From Methanobacteriota archaeon (GTDB taxonomy: Archaea; Thermoplasmatota; Poseidoniia; Poseidoniales; Thalassarchaeaceae): a stretch of DNA of 64,000 bases. The first letter of the stretch is position 1, and the number at the start of each line of letters is the position of its first letter. The stretch is from the NCBI GenBank assembly GCA_014239955.1, contig JAAZXW010000006.1:1-64000 (forward strand). Direction: 5' to 3'. The notes below the pieces were generated by a model. That model was not told the DNA's origin and did no database searches. It was given only the letters and a program-made list of their open reading frames with translations. Of this stretch, positions 40,053 to 49,267 are shown one piece after another. Made by a program: the position numbers and the translations under genes.

Positions 40053-40598
40053 GTGGTTGATGTGTCACGTGAGGAAGGGGGCAGGAGCGTGCCCGCAATT
40101 CCGGATGAATTGCTGGAAGACCTGGCCAAGGAATTGGAGGGGGAGGATGCCCCCTTCGTCGAACACCTCGGGAGGGATTTGGAACTGAAGTGGCTCGAGG
40201 AGGATGAGTCGAGGCTGGGATTCACAAGATTCGAATGCGACCATCACGAAATCTACCGGAGGCGAAGGCTCGGTGTACCACCGGGCCCGGTAACCATTGC
40301 AATGAACCCGATATTGATCAAAGACACCGCACTATTCCGTCATACTCTAGCGCATGAACTTCTACATGCTGCTGGACTTCTTGATCACGATGGTTTGCAT
40401 GCAGAGATAGTTGGCAAGATTGCCCCTGCGCCCAAGCTAAGGGATTCACCGGTCCTGATGAGACTGCGTGAACAGGTACTGGAGGGACTCCCCGAGGAGC
40501 AGTGGATCTGTGGCAAATGCGGTCACGCTTGGGAAAGAAGGAGGGTGACAAGGCCAACACGGTGCCCGAAGTGTGCAAGTAGGTTCGAGACGAAGTGA
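40053..40598 (+). CDS. SprT-like zinc metalloprotease with C-terminal zinc ribbon
   Basis: FRHTLAHELLHAAGLLDHDGLHAEIV (HExxH), CGKCGHAWERRRVTRPTRCPKC. Confidence 0.82.
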   Translation: MVDVSREEGGRSVPAIPDELLEDLAKELEGEDAPFVEHLGRDLELKWLEEDESRLGFTRFECDHHEIYRRRRLGVPPGPVTIAMNPILIKDTALFRHTLAHELLHAAGLLDHDGLHAEIVGKIAPAPKLRDSPVLMRLREQVLEGLPEEQWICGKCGHAWERRRVTRPTRCPKCASRFETK

Positions 40599-40633
40599 GG
40601 GTTCATCTAAGTGGGACTCCCGGAGAGGGTCGC

Positions 40634-40710
40634 GGGCGATTGGTGTAGTCTGGATATCATGCTGGCCTTCTAAGCCGGTGACACGGGTTCGAATCCTGTA
40701 TTGCCCACCA
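40634..40710 (+). tRNA. trnR: tRNA-Arg(TCT), CCA encoded
   Basis: Acceptor GGGCGAT/ATTGCCC, anticodon loop CTTCTAA, T-loop TTCGAAT, ACCA. Confidence 0.94.
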
Positions 40711-40790
40711 CCTAATCTAGATGTGTATCACGAATCGCTCATATACGCGAGGCAGGTCGGAAGGACTCGCAAACTGGAGGATGATTAACA

Positions 40791-40901
40791 GTGAAGAGAG
40801 GTTCCCGTGCTTGGAAGAAGCAAGGGAAGCAACGCTGGAAGTGGCGAAAGAAGAAGCTCCGAAGGCGGAAGGCAGCCAGGAAGCGGGCCAAGCAACGATG
40901 A
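40791..40901 (+). CDS. rpl41e: Ribosomal protein eL41 (36 aa, GTG start); not in ORF track
   Basis: Translation (V/M)KRGSRAWKKQGKQRWKWRKKKLRRRKAARKRAKQR*, the extremely basic WRKKKLRRRK pattern of eL41. Confidence 0.75.
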   Translation: MKRGSRAWKKQGKQRWKWRKKKLRRRKAARKRAKQR

Positions 40902-40924
40902 AACTGGGTCAGCGTGAATAGGGG

Positions 40925-42547
40925 TTGCCTCGTCTCGGTGTCATGGTCGAGCAGGGCCCTATCGATGCGGAGATTGTCGACGAGCCCGCGGGTCGCCGAA
41001 TTCTGATGACGTACAAATCTGGCTCGGCAGCCATTCTGGTAGTTGCGATAATCATCATCGCAGCATTCCAATCGATTGTGGCATCGCCCAAATCCGGATC
41101 TATCAGCGGCGAAGAAAGCAGGAACGCCGTTGTCGTTTGGGATCAAAGCGTATACATGCCCAGGCACGAGGAATGTATTGACGAGGGCAACGGGCAGGAC
41201 TTGCCTGAATTTGGAATCGGGTACGAGCCTAGTATCTCAATCACCAGCAATGGGAACATGTTCATCACGGCGCACAAGGACCTTAGGTGGGGAGGGGAAG
41301 ACTCACCGATCCCGATAATCTTGGACCCAGATGATCCCGGGCCCTGGTGGGCCTGCACGGATGGGAGGGAAACGACTTGGGACTACTGGGCATCTTGGTT
41401 CTGGGCCTCATACGACAATGGGACCACCTGGGAGCATGGGGAGAACTTCGGGCCTACACCTGGAAACATGCTCTTCGCAAACTACCTGGCTGGAGGTTCG
41501 GAGTGCCTGGGGGACGAGGGTGACATCTCCGTAGACGCGATGGACACGGTGTTCTACCTAGACACTACGCTGGAAGACAACTGGTGGCACACTCTGGAAG
41601 ACCATGGGACGGAATACTCCACGGGAATCTGCCAGAGGATGAACACCATGGCAGCAGATGACCGACCCTGGGTTGCGGCCCAGGGGGATGGTATCATCCA
41701 CTACCTCGGCAACTCTGGCGCGTCCCCCCCCGAATGCACCGGTGACTCGGGGAGGTACTGGTACTACCACTCTGAAGATGGCGGGAACACATTCTCGCAG
41801 TGCTACTCAGTACCCGGCGGATGGAGCACGATATCCAGCCAAAGGCATGGATCGTACGTGTACATCGCCCAGGAGAATGCGGACACCCAATCGGGCACTG
41901 TCATAGTCAGAATCAGCGATGAGTATGGCAGGGGGACGGGTTTCGGCGATGGGACGTGGGCACCTCCCGTCGACGTCGGGCCGAGAGAGGGCAATTGCCC
42001 CGAGGGCTACCCTGTTGTCAACAACAACGAGGGAGGGACCGTTGCAGTGGTGTGGGCCGACTGTCCGAACGGGAGCACTGGTCCATGGGAGATCAGGTTC
42101 GCCATCTCATACGACCACGGGACGAACTGGTCCACGTGGAACGTCTCTCACATCAATGGGATTCAGATGTACCCGTTCGTCAGCATCAGCGATGGAGACA
42201 TGGTCTCACTGGCATTCTACGGTCTGGACTTCGATGATGGGGATCTGGATGGCGACTACGTGGAAGGAGAGGAGTGGTTCCTGTACGCAGGGGCACTGCA
42301 ATCACCGATTGAGGGCGACAGCTGGGATTTCACCATAGCAGACCCGGAGCCATTGCATGTGGTGACCGGTTACGAGGAGCAGCTTGGAGACGTCCATGCG
42401 CTGCACGACTTCTTCGAGACGGTCCTGAGCCCGGATGGCTCGTGGATCGGGATCGCCTACCAGCAGAACCTGGGGCAACACCCGTTCGAGGAGAACGAGG
42501 AGCAGCGATATATCAAGTTCGTAGGAGGCGACCTCTCAACCGCCTGA
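40925..42547 (+). CDS. Secreted/membrane-anchored BNR/sialidase-like beta-propeller protein
   Basis: N-terminal TM, Asp-box-like repeats (SYDNGTTWE, SEDGGNTFS, SYDHGTNWS). Confidence 0.7.
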   Translation: MPRLGVMVEQGPIDAEIVDEPAGRRILMTYKSGSAAILVVAIIIIAAFQSIVASPKSGSISGEESRNAVVVWDQSVYMPRHEECIDEGNGQDLPEFGIGYEPSISITSNGNMFITAHKDLRWGGEDSPIPIILDPDDPGPWWACTDGRETTWDYWASWFWASYDNGTTWEHGENFGPTPGNMLFANYLAGGSECLGDEGDISVDAMDTVFYLDTTLEDNWWHTLEDHGTEYSTGICQRMNTMAADDRPWVAAQGDGIIHYLGNSGASPPECTGDSGRYWYYHSEDGGNTFSQCYSVPGGWSTISSQRHGSYVYIAQENADTQSGTVIVRISDEYGRGTGFGDGTWAPPVDVGPREGNCPEGYPVVNNNEGGTVAVVWADCPNGSTGPWEIRFAISYDHGTNWSTWNVSHINGIQMYPFVSISDGDMVSLAFYGLDFDDGDLDGDYVEGEEWFLYAGALQSPIEGDSWDFTIADPEPLHVVTGYEEQLGDVHALHDFFETVLSPDGSWIGIAYQQNLGQHPFEENEEQRYIKFVGGDLSTA

Positions 42548-42745
42548 CGAGACCACTACCAACTCCAGAGTTGTGTCACCCTTGATCAACGAAGTATGTG
42601 GGATGATTGTATCCCCGTGGACTGCGAGGACGGTAGATGGGGGGACGCCCATCTTCTCAAGGACCTCGCTGACCGAAATGGGTTTGCTTGATTCGACCTG
42701 GACGGACCCTCCTAGGTGCTCAACTTGAATGATCACGAAGGGCAT
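42536..42745 (-). CDS. Ubiquitin-like ThiS/MoaD/SAMP family protein ending in Gly-Gly
   Basis: 69 aa, beta-grasp-like VSEVLEKMGVPPSTVLAVHGDTIIPHTSLIKGDTTLELVVVSSGG-COOH. Confidence 0.82.
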   Translation of the reverse strand: MPFVIIQVEHLGGSVQVESSKPISVSEVLEKMGVPPSTVLAVHGDTIIPHTSLIKGDTTLELVVVSSGG

Positions 42746-42791
42746 GAGGTCGGGTCAGCCTTATGTCTGATTCGCAGGTGGACGTTTCGCT

Positions 42792-42877
42792 GCCGAGATC
42801 GCATAGCCCGGTATTGCGGTGGATTCGAAATCCACTGTCCATTGGACGCGGGGGTTCAAATCCCTCTCTCGGCGCCA
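42792..42877 (+). tRNA. trnS: tRNA-Ser(CGA), long variable arm, CCA encoded
   Basis: Acceptor GCCGAGA/TCTCGGC, anticodon loop TTCGAAA, variable arm TGTCCATTGGACGC, T-loop TTCAAAT, GCCA. Confidence 0.95.
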
Positions 42878-43560
42878 TCATCCTCTTCCCACCAGCCTAC
42901 TTCCTCGGATGATTCCTCGGTGGTTTCGGAACCACCGTCAGTTTGCTCTCTCGGGTATTCCTGAGGTGGATCTTCTGGCCCCTCTGAGTTCTCCAGCCAA
43001 TCTGCCTGGGGGAATCCGAAGCCGATCTTCTCCAATCTGGTCCTGATTCTGGTGTTTGCATTTCCAGCTGATCCTAGCCCGAGGAAAAGGAGGAAGAAGT
43101 TGCAGCATGAGAGAATTACTATGTTTGTGATTGCGCCAGAGCCGATGGAGAATCCAGTAATTAGGACGCTGCGTCCGGGGTTATTGGGGTCTACGTACAC
43201 ATCAATAGTGGAAAGGCGCGGATGTTCCCTCTCGAAGTCCTCCTTCCATCCGAGGCTGGAGTCGGTTGAGTCTTCCCAATCTACCAATGAAATCTGATCG
43301 CTTTCGTATACGATTCCACCCACCTCGTAGCTATAGTCGACTTTCAGCCCGTAGGTGCAACCATCCTCCCCACCACAATCCTCCCAGATGTAGATGTCAT
43401 CGACTGTACCCGGTGTCCTGTCCCAGTTTTTCGTTTGCCACTGCTCATAGTGCAATGGGACGGTAAAAATGTCGACGGTCAGAACGATGACCAAACAGAC
43501 TACTGCAACGATCATACCCCTGGAATCACCGGGTTTGAAAGTCAGTGAGAAGGTCGCCAT
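42856..43560 (-). CDS. DUF3592-like membrane protein
   Basis: TM + WDRTPGTVDDIYI...VDYSYEVGGIVYESDQIS...VYVDPNNPGRSVL + TM. Confidence 0.7.
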   Translation of the reverse strand: MATFSLTFKPGDSRGMIVAVVCLVIVLTVDIFTVPLHYEQWQTKNWDRTPGTVDDIYIWEDCGGEDGCTYGLKVDYSYEVGGIVYESDQISLVDWEDSTDSSLGWKEDFEREHPRLSTIDVYVDPNNPGRSVLITGFSIGSGAITNIVILSCCNFFLLFLGLGSAGNANTRIRTRLEKIGFGFPQADWLENSEGPEDPPQEYPREQTDGGSETTEESSEEVGWWEEDDGAERGI

Positions 43561-43640
43561 GGCAGTTCCGCCAACCGCCGACTTTTCTTTCTTTGGTGTT
43601 GTCAGGCAGAACTATAGGCACCGGATTTGGGCGCATATCC

Positions 43641-44345
43641 ATGGAGATAGAAAACGAATTCGGACCTGCTTTCACGCTAATGACTGCGAAACTCTCGCCG
43701 GGTGAGCAGATCAAGGTCGAGCCTGGGGCCATGGTGGCCCAGTCGAATGGGATGGAGATGAAGACCGGCATGGGGGGTGGCGGTGGTCTTGGCGGATTCA
43801 TGAAGAGCATGGTCAGGAGCGCGCTTGGCGGTGAGTCATTCTTCGTAAACACATACACTGCTGGTTCGTCAGGAGGATGGATCTCCATGGCACCATCTGC
43901 TCCCGGGGATATCGAGGCGTTCGATCTTTCGCCGGGCCAGGCTTTCTTCATGCAAGGAGGGGCGTTCATGGCTTCTTCCATCAACGTGGAAACCTCAACT
44001 AAGTTTCAGGGGTCGAAGGCTCTCTTCTCGAGGGAGGGTTTCTTCTTCCTGAGGGCCGAGGCATCTGACGTCCCGGGCAAGGTCTTCTATTCGTCATACG
44101 GTGCTATGAAGAAGATCGAAGTAACGCCTGACAAACCCATCAAGATCGATAACGGACATGTGGTGGCATTTACAGATGGCCTTCATTACAACGTCACCAA
44201 AATCAAGGGGCTTGGTTCCTTCCTGTTCGGTGGAGAGGGCTTCACTCTGGATTTCAATGGTTCTGGTTCCGTTTGGATTCAGACCAGGAATATTCAGGCA
44301 CTCGCGACCCAGATGATCCCCTTCCTTCCGACAAGTAGTCAGTAG
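43641..44345 (+). CDS. AIM24/TIGR00266 family protein
   Basis: LSPGEQIKVEPGAMVAQSNGMEMKTGMGGGGGLGGFMKS, GFTLDFNGSGSVWIQTRN. Confidence 0.88.
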   Translation: MEIENEFGPAFTLMTAKLSPGEQIKVEPGAMVAQSNGMEMKTGMGGGGGLGGFMKSMVRSALGGESFFVNTYTAGSSGGWISMAPSAPGDIEAFDLSPGQAFFMQGGAFMASSINVETSTKFQGSKALFSREGFFFLRAEASDVPGKVFYSSYGAMKKIEVTPDKPIKIDNGHVVAFTDGLHYNVTKIKGLGSFLFGGEGFTLDFNGSGSVWIQTRNIQALATQMIPFLPTSSQ

Positions 44346-44348
44346 GCA

Positions 44349-46214
44349 TCAGAAGTCAGTGGTGTCCTCGGAGTGCCTGAGGATAACGACACGGGCACCT
44401 GGGCCAATCCGAACCTGCGGCCTACCGGCCCATTCGCCGACCTCACCGTTCAGTATTGCGATCTCATCCCCTCGGCAGATGGCAGCGGCCGATACTGGGA
44501 TGAACTGCTTGAAGGCAACGGAGGCGGCGGAACCAGTCTTGTCCATCAGGGTGATTGACCAACGGCGTACGTTGGCCCCGTCTGGATATGCGTCGATGGA
44601 CCACACTCGGCCCACTACGCTGACCCTGGTCTCCACCTCGACCACGGGAGCGACATCATCCTCCGTTGCAATGGATACCGACGATCTTTCGTCCAGATCG
44701 AACTGTAGCTGGCCCCTCCAGATAGATGGCATCCCCTCGTCCACTCGTACACGGGAGCCTTCGGAGATCCCCCTGGTGACGCTGCGTGGATTGCCCTGCC
44801 TGGAGGGTCTGACGCGTGCTCTGTCATAACCATCCTGGAGGGTAAACTGGAGGCTAATCGATCCGTCATCCAGAAGTTCTGGGCCTTGCAGGCCGATGAC
44901 GTCGCCGACGATGCTAGTCCTGGTGACTATCTCCCCGATAGGTGTCACTGGCCATGCATGCCCGAATTTCTCGATCCTGCTCTCTAAGGGGAGGTTCAAC
45001 TCGTAATCCGAGCCCTCGCAGATGCCTCTGTAGTCGCAACGAACACAACGGGCCCTCTCGTTGGGGTGGGTTGGAGTCTCAGCAGGTATCCCGCCCCTGT
45101 CGAAGAATCGCAGTGGCGATGGTTCCGGGGGGCACATTGAGATATCTGGGTCTTGGGCGTGAATCTGTTTGTAGAGTTGCTCTAGCTCGTTGTTCAGAGA
45201 GTCCATCTCCTCCTCTGTTGGGAGGCTAACTTGCTTCACCGTGCCTGTTCCCAGGTACCAAATCTCGAGCCCGTCGACCACCTCTTCCCTAGCATGGGTC
45301 TCCCACCACAGCCAGCCGTACATCCTGAGTTGGTCCAGGTAGTCGCCCGACCTGTCGCCCTTCCCCACTGAGGCCTTCAGGTCGACGATAGTGGGCTTCC
45401 CGGACCAACGGTATACGAGGTCGTACTCCCCCTGAAACCACTCACCAGGATGCGCGCTGGTCTGTGTGAACGACTTGGCGTCTGGGTCGACGAACCACGG
45501 CCGGGCGACCTCCCATGCCTCGGCCCATGTAATCGGGCCTCTTCCGGCTGCGGGGTGCGGATTGCCCCAATCTCGAGGAAAACCATCGGGTGCTGGCCAG
45601 TGAAGCCGATGCCCTGACCTCCATTCATCGATGCCGGGACCCCCACTGCAGTCGATGCATCCCTGCACTTGGTCTAGATGCAGGGAGATTGCAGATTCGA
45701 CCATCTGCCTCCCCTCCGCTTTGTCCACTTCTTCTGCGGAGCCGACTCTGTTCGGGCTAGATTCCCAGTCGCTAATCGCAGACTCCCAACATCGGTCGAA
45801 GTGCGCATCCACCCTAGCAGTAGCCCATGCTTGGACGGATTCCCGGTCGTTAGGGATCGATTCTCGGGGCTGAGGGCTGAGTCCGGGGCCGACCCAGAAG
45901 TCCTGACTGTCCCAGTCCGGGGAGCCATCATCGGTAAGAGGGGTGGCCATTGAGGAACGGGAGTCGCTGGCCATTAGGGTCGGTGACTCCCGAAGGACCC
46001 GGCAGACGCATTCTTCGACTGCATTGCCCCTCAGAATCTGAGGTGGCAAGGGCGACTTGAGACGAATCATCCATCCGTAGTACCACAGTCTGGGGCATTT
46101 CCTCCATGCATTGACCTGGGATGCGGATAACCTTCGGTATGGGTTGACCTTGGAGTTCTCCGAGTCTGGCTTCCTAACTGGCACGCCACCAATTGGGAGC
46201 CGAGGACATATCAA
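44349..46214 (-). CDS. Cas4/RecB-like PD-(D/E)XK nuclease with Fe-S cysteines and C-terminal OB-fold-like region
   Basis: LSASQVNAWRKCPRLWYY, GEYDLVY...TIVDLKAS, DQLRMYGW (QxxxY), RCVRCDYRGIC; C-terminal beta-rich repeats. Confidence 0.78.
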   Translation of the reverse strand: MICPRLPIGGVPVRKPDSENSKVNPYRRLSASQVNAWRKCPRLWYYGWMIRLKSPLPPQILRGNAVEECVCRVLRESPTLMASDSRSSMATPLTDDGSPDWDSQDFWVGPGLSPQPRESIPNDRESVQAWATARVDAHFDRCWESAISDWESSPNRVGSAEEVDKAEGRQMVESAISLHLDQVQGCIDCSGGPGIDEWRSGHRLHWPAPDGFPRDWGNPHPAAGRGPITWAEAWEVARPWFVDPDAKSFTQTSAHPGEWFQGEYDLVYRWSGKPTIVDLKASVGKGDRSGDYLDQLRMYGWLWWETHAREEVVDGLEIWYLGTGTVKQVSLPTEEEMDSLNNELEQLYKQIHAQDPDISMCPPEPSPLRFFDRGGIPAETPTHPNERARCVRCDYRGICEGSDYELNLPLESRIEKFGHAWPVTPIGEIVTRTSIVGDVIGLQGPELLDDGSISLQFTLQDGYDRARVRPSRQGNPRSVTRGISEGSRVRVDEGMPSIWRGQLQFDLDERSSVSIATEDDVAPVVEVETRVSVVGRVWSIDAYPDGANVRRWSITLMDKTGSAASVAFKQFIPVSAAAICRGDEIAILNGEVGEWAGRPQVRIGPGARVVILRHSEDTTDF

Positions 46215-46331
46215 CTTGAGGAGTGTTCAGAGGCCAAACAGCCACCTTGGTTGTGCAAAAAAAACCACCCATCCCTAGTCTTGCAGGTATGAATCAGATT
46301 CACGATGCCTCAAACCGATGGCCAGAGTTCT

Positions 46332-47486
46332 TCATTCCGAACCAATCCCATTGTCCTCGGGAGTATTCAGGCGGACTACGGTGACCTCTAGCCTTTCGTG
46401 AGTGGGGAGGACCTCAACCATGAAGACGGGGTCTTCGATTTCCTCGGCTATGTCCTCGGCTACAACTAGGGGCATCTCGATTCTTTCATTCTGCTCGTCC
46501 CACAGGAGGAATCGACGAGGTAGGCCCGTCTCATCAACGAGTTCGTCTATCCAATCGTCCTTGGAATCGGAATCAGCATCAATGGCTCCGAAGATCAGCG
46601 TACCATCCTCAGTGAGGACCTCGTGGGGGGCGATGACAGACTCGCCTCTCCTGAGGAAGCGTCTTCTTAGCTGCCCTGCATCCTTGAATACGGATGTGCA
46701 GTACTTCAGGTGGAAGCCATAGGGTTCGCGAGTAATTCCGTCGGAGTGGTCCGGAAGGCCCTGCTCAGCGGCCAACACCCGGGACTTCATTTCGTAAGCC
46801 AGTTCGTTCGAGCCGGCAGCCCCGGCCGTTATCTCAGTTGAGAGGTTGAACCCCCTCAACTCCATGTTCTCGTGGTTTCCGACCGTGATCTCGAGCTCGT
46901 TCAGATTGAGAAATGAGATTTCGAAAGTCCGGAGGTCGTCAAGTAGTGCGAGAAGCTCATCCCTCTTGTCAGGCTCGCAAGGAATCTCAACCCCAGTGAG
47001 GATGCCGGCCTCGGAACATGCCGAAATCGTCGATCTATACCTCTCCGAATCCAGTCCGAGAAGATGGAATCGAATCTCGTCCAGACCTGCATCGGCGAAT
47101 TCACTGGCCACTTCCGGACGGAAGGGTATACTGGTGTACATGTGCAGGTGAAATTCGGATCCGAACTCGGACTTGAGCCTGGATATTCCCTCTAGCGTGC
47201 GTTCCTTGGCCATCAGGGGGTCCCCTCCCGTAATCCCGGCTCCGGTAGCCCTCATAGCGCGAGCCTCTTCTATGACCTCATCGAAAGTCTCGCACCTCCT
47301 CTCATTGGCGAACATCCAGTCGACATCGCGCCGGGTCTCGGAGAGGGGGCAGTAGTCGCATTGCCAGTGGCAGTTTCCAGTAATGAACAGAACTAGCTTG
47401 CTCCCCATCTGGCACTGGATGCACCCCTCCGTGTCAGAGAGGTCGGGTGCCTCGGCGAGATCTGGGACCTGTGGGAGGGAGAGCAT
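46332..47486 (-). CDS. Radical SAM protein
   Basis: GNCHWQCDYCPLSE, AGITGGDPLM, HMYTSIPF. Confidence 0.85.
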   Translation of the reverse strand: MLSLPQVPDLAEAPDLSDTEGCIQCQMGSKLVLFITGNCHWQCDYCPLSETRRDVDWMFANERRCETFDEVIEEARAMRATGAGITGGDPLMAKERTLEGISRLKSEFGSEFHLHMYTSIPFRPEVASEFADAGLDEIRFHLLGLDSERYRSTISACSEAGILTGVEIPCEPDKRDELLALLDDLRTFEISFLNLNELEITVGNHENMELRGFNLSTEITAGAAGSNELAYEMKSRVLAAEQGLPDHSDGITREPYGFHLKYCTSVFKDAGQLRRRFLRRGESVIAPHEVLTEDGTLIFGAIDADSDSKDDWIDELVDETGLPRRFLLWDEQNERIEMPLVVAEDIAEEIEDPVFMVEVLPTHERLEVTVVRLNTPEDNGIGSE

Positions 47487-48095
47487 CTACGTCTCCACCC
47501 ATTGTTCGGCTGTCGTCTCCAGAAGCCATTCGTGGAAACCCGAGTCCTGTGATAGCTCTGGGTGGAAAGTGAGTGCCATCCGATTCTGAGTCCGAACCCC
47601 CACGACCTCGTCACCCAGTTTCGCCATTATCTGTGCACCGTCACCAGTTTCGACAAATCGAGGCGCTCGGATGAAGACGCCAGGAAATTCCCTGCCTAGG
47701 GCAATGGCCTCAATCTCGGATTGGAATGAGTCGGCTTGTGACCCGAAACCGTTCCTCTCGACGGAAGCGTCAATCAGGGGTTCGCCCCCATCACCGGGCT
47801 CTGCGAGGAGAATCGCTCCAGCACAAGTGCCCAGAACAGGTCGTCTCTGGTCCTCCCTTATCCACTCGAAAATTGCAGGCAAGAGGGAGGAAATTGCATC
47901 GTTTCCCGTTAGTCTCATGGTTGTCGACTCGCCCCCAGGCATCACAATAGCATGCAGTTCGACGGAGTCTAGGTCCGAGGACTTCCTAAGTTCATGCACC
48001 TCGATGTCGTGCCCAGTCTCTCTGGATGCCCTCTCGAGAGCGGAAATATGAGAGTGACGGGCCCCCTGAAGCATTACCAGGCCAATGCGTAGCAC
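47487..48095 (-). CDS. pdxT: Pyridoxal 5'-phosphate synthase glutaminase subunit
   Basis: GLVMLQGARHSHISAL, MPGGESTTM, PVLGTCAGAILLA, RAPRF; probable GTG start at 48095. Confidence 0.93.
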   Translation of the reverse strand: MLRIGLVMLQGARHSHISALERASRETGHDIEVHELRKSSDLDSVELHAIVMPGGESTTMRLTGNDAISSLLPAIFEWIREDQRRPVLGTCAGAILLAEPGDGGEPLIDASVERNGFGSQADSFQSEIEAIALGREFPGVFIRAPRFVETGDGAQIMAKLGDEVVGVRTQNRMALTFHPELSQDSGFHEWLLETTAEQWVET

Positions 48096-48175
48096 AAACC
48101 GCCGGCTTGACAACGAGAAATGAACCCTATTGCTGCTCCGATGGCCTGAAAGACCGTCCACGACCCCGAAAGGAC

Positions 48176-49267
48176 GTGGGGGCTGCGGGTCGCATTCACA
48201 ACTTCGGGGCCGGTCCCGCTGTTCTCCCTCTCGAAGTGGTGACTGAGGTTGCAGAGTCACTGCCCAATCTGAACGGCAGTGGCTTTGGAGTGATGGAGGT
48301 CTCCCACAGGAGCCCAGCATTCCAGGAAGTGATTGACTCGGCCATGGACAGGATGAGGAGGATACTTTCAATCCCCGATGAGTATGAGGTCCTGTTCCTC
48401 CAGGGGGGTGCATCTACCCAGTTCTACATGACTGCACTGAACCTCATGAGCCAAGGTGGCATGGCGGACTTCCTAGTGACTGGCATTTGGGCCAAGAAGG
48501 CCCTGGCTGAGTCAAACAAGATCGGGGACGGGAATGCGGCCTGGGATGGCTCCGAAAACGGTTTCAAGTCAGTTCCGAATGACGATGAATACTCGATCCG
48601 AGAGGATGCCGAGTACCTCCACTACACCTCCAACAACACGCTCTTAGGAACCCAGTTCCACCACATCCCAGATAGCGGAGGGAAGCCCAGGGTCGTAGAT
48701 GCCAGCTCGGATATCTGTGGGGCGCCGCTAGATGTTTCCGAGCATGCCCTGATCTACGCGGGGGCCCAGAAGAACCTCGGACCCAGTGGAGTGACGGTGG
48801 TCATCCTCTCCCCCTGGGCTGCTAGCAGAAGGAAGGGGGGGCTTCCAACCATGATGGACTACCACACCCACATCTCCAAGGGGTCGATGTTCAACACGCC
48901 CAACACCTACGGGATCTTCGTCTTGGACAAGGTGCTCTCCTGGGTCGAGAGGAATGGCGGCCTGGAAGGCGCGATCCAACGGAACGTGGCGAAATCCAAA
49001 CTGCTTTATGGGGTTCTGGACGGAAGTGAATTCTGGAGGCCCCATGCGGAAGAAGGCTCCAGATCGATGATGAATATCACATGGAGGCTCACTGATGAGA
49101 GCCTCGAACCGACTTTCCTCGCAGAAGCGGCGGAGAACGGGATGGGTGGCCTGAAGGGGCACCGTAGCGTTGGGGGAATCAGGGCCAGCCTGTACAACGG
49201 ATGCCCCGTCGAGAGCGTGGAGGCCCTCGCTTCATTCATGGAAGGATTCGAGAGTCGTCACGGATGA
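48176..49267 (+). CDS. serC: Phosphoserine aminotransferase
   Basis: NFGAGPAVLPLEVV, EVSHRSPAFQ, LQGGASTQF, YAGAQKNLGPSGVTVVI; start approximate. Confidence 0.93.
   Translation: MGAAGRIHNFGAGPAVLPLEVVTEVAESLPNLNGSGFGVMEVSHRSPAFQEVIDSAMDRMRRILSIPDEYEVLFLQGGASTQFYMTALNLMSQGGMADFLVTGIWAKKALAESNKIGDGNAAWDGSENGFKSVPNDDEYSIREDAEYLHYTSNNTLLGTQFHHIPDSGGKPRVVDASSDICGAPLDVSEHALIYAGAQKNLGPSGVTVVILSPWAASRRKGGLPTMMDYHTHISKGSMFNTPNTYGIFVLDKVLSWVERNGGLEGAIQRNVAKSKLLYGVLDGSEFWRPHAEEGSRSMMNITWRLTDESLEPTFLAEAAENGMGGLKGHRSVGGIRASLYNGCPVESVEALASFMEGFESRHG

Noticed and set aside
47487-48413. N-terminal extension of the pdxT ORF (48096..48413)
   Set aside because: Antisense to the conserved serC start region; conserved PdxT sequence begins at the GTG at 48095.
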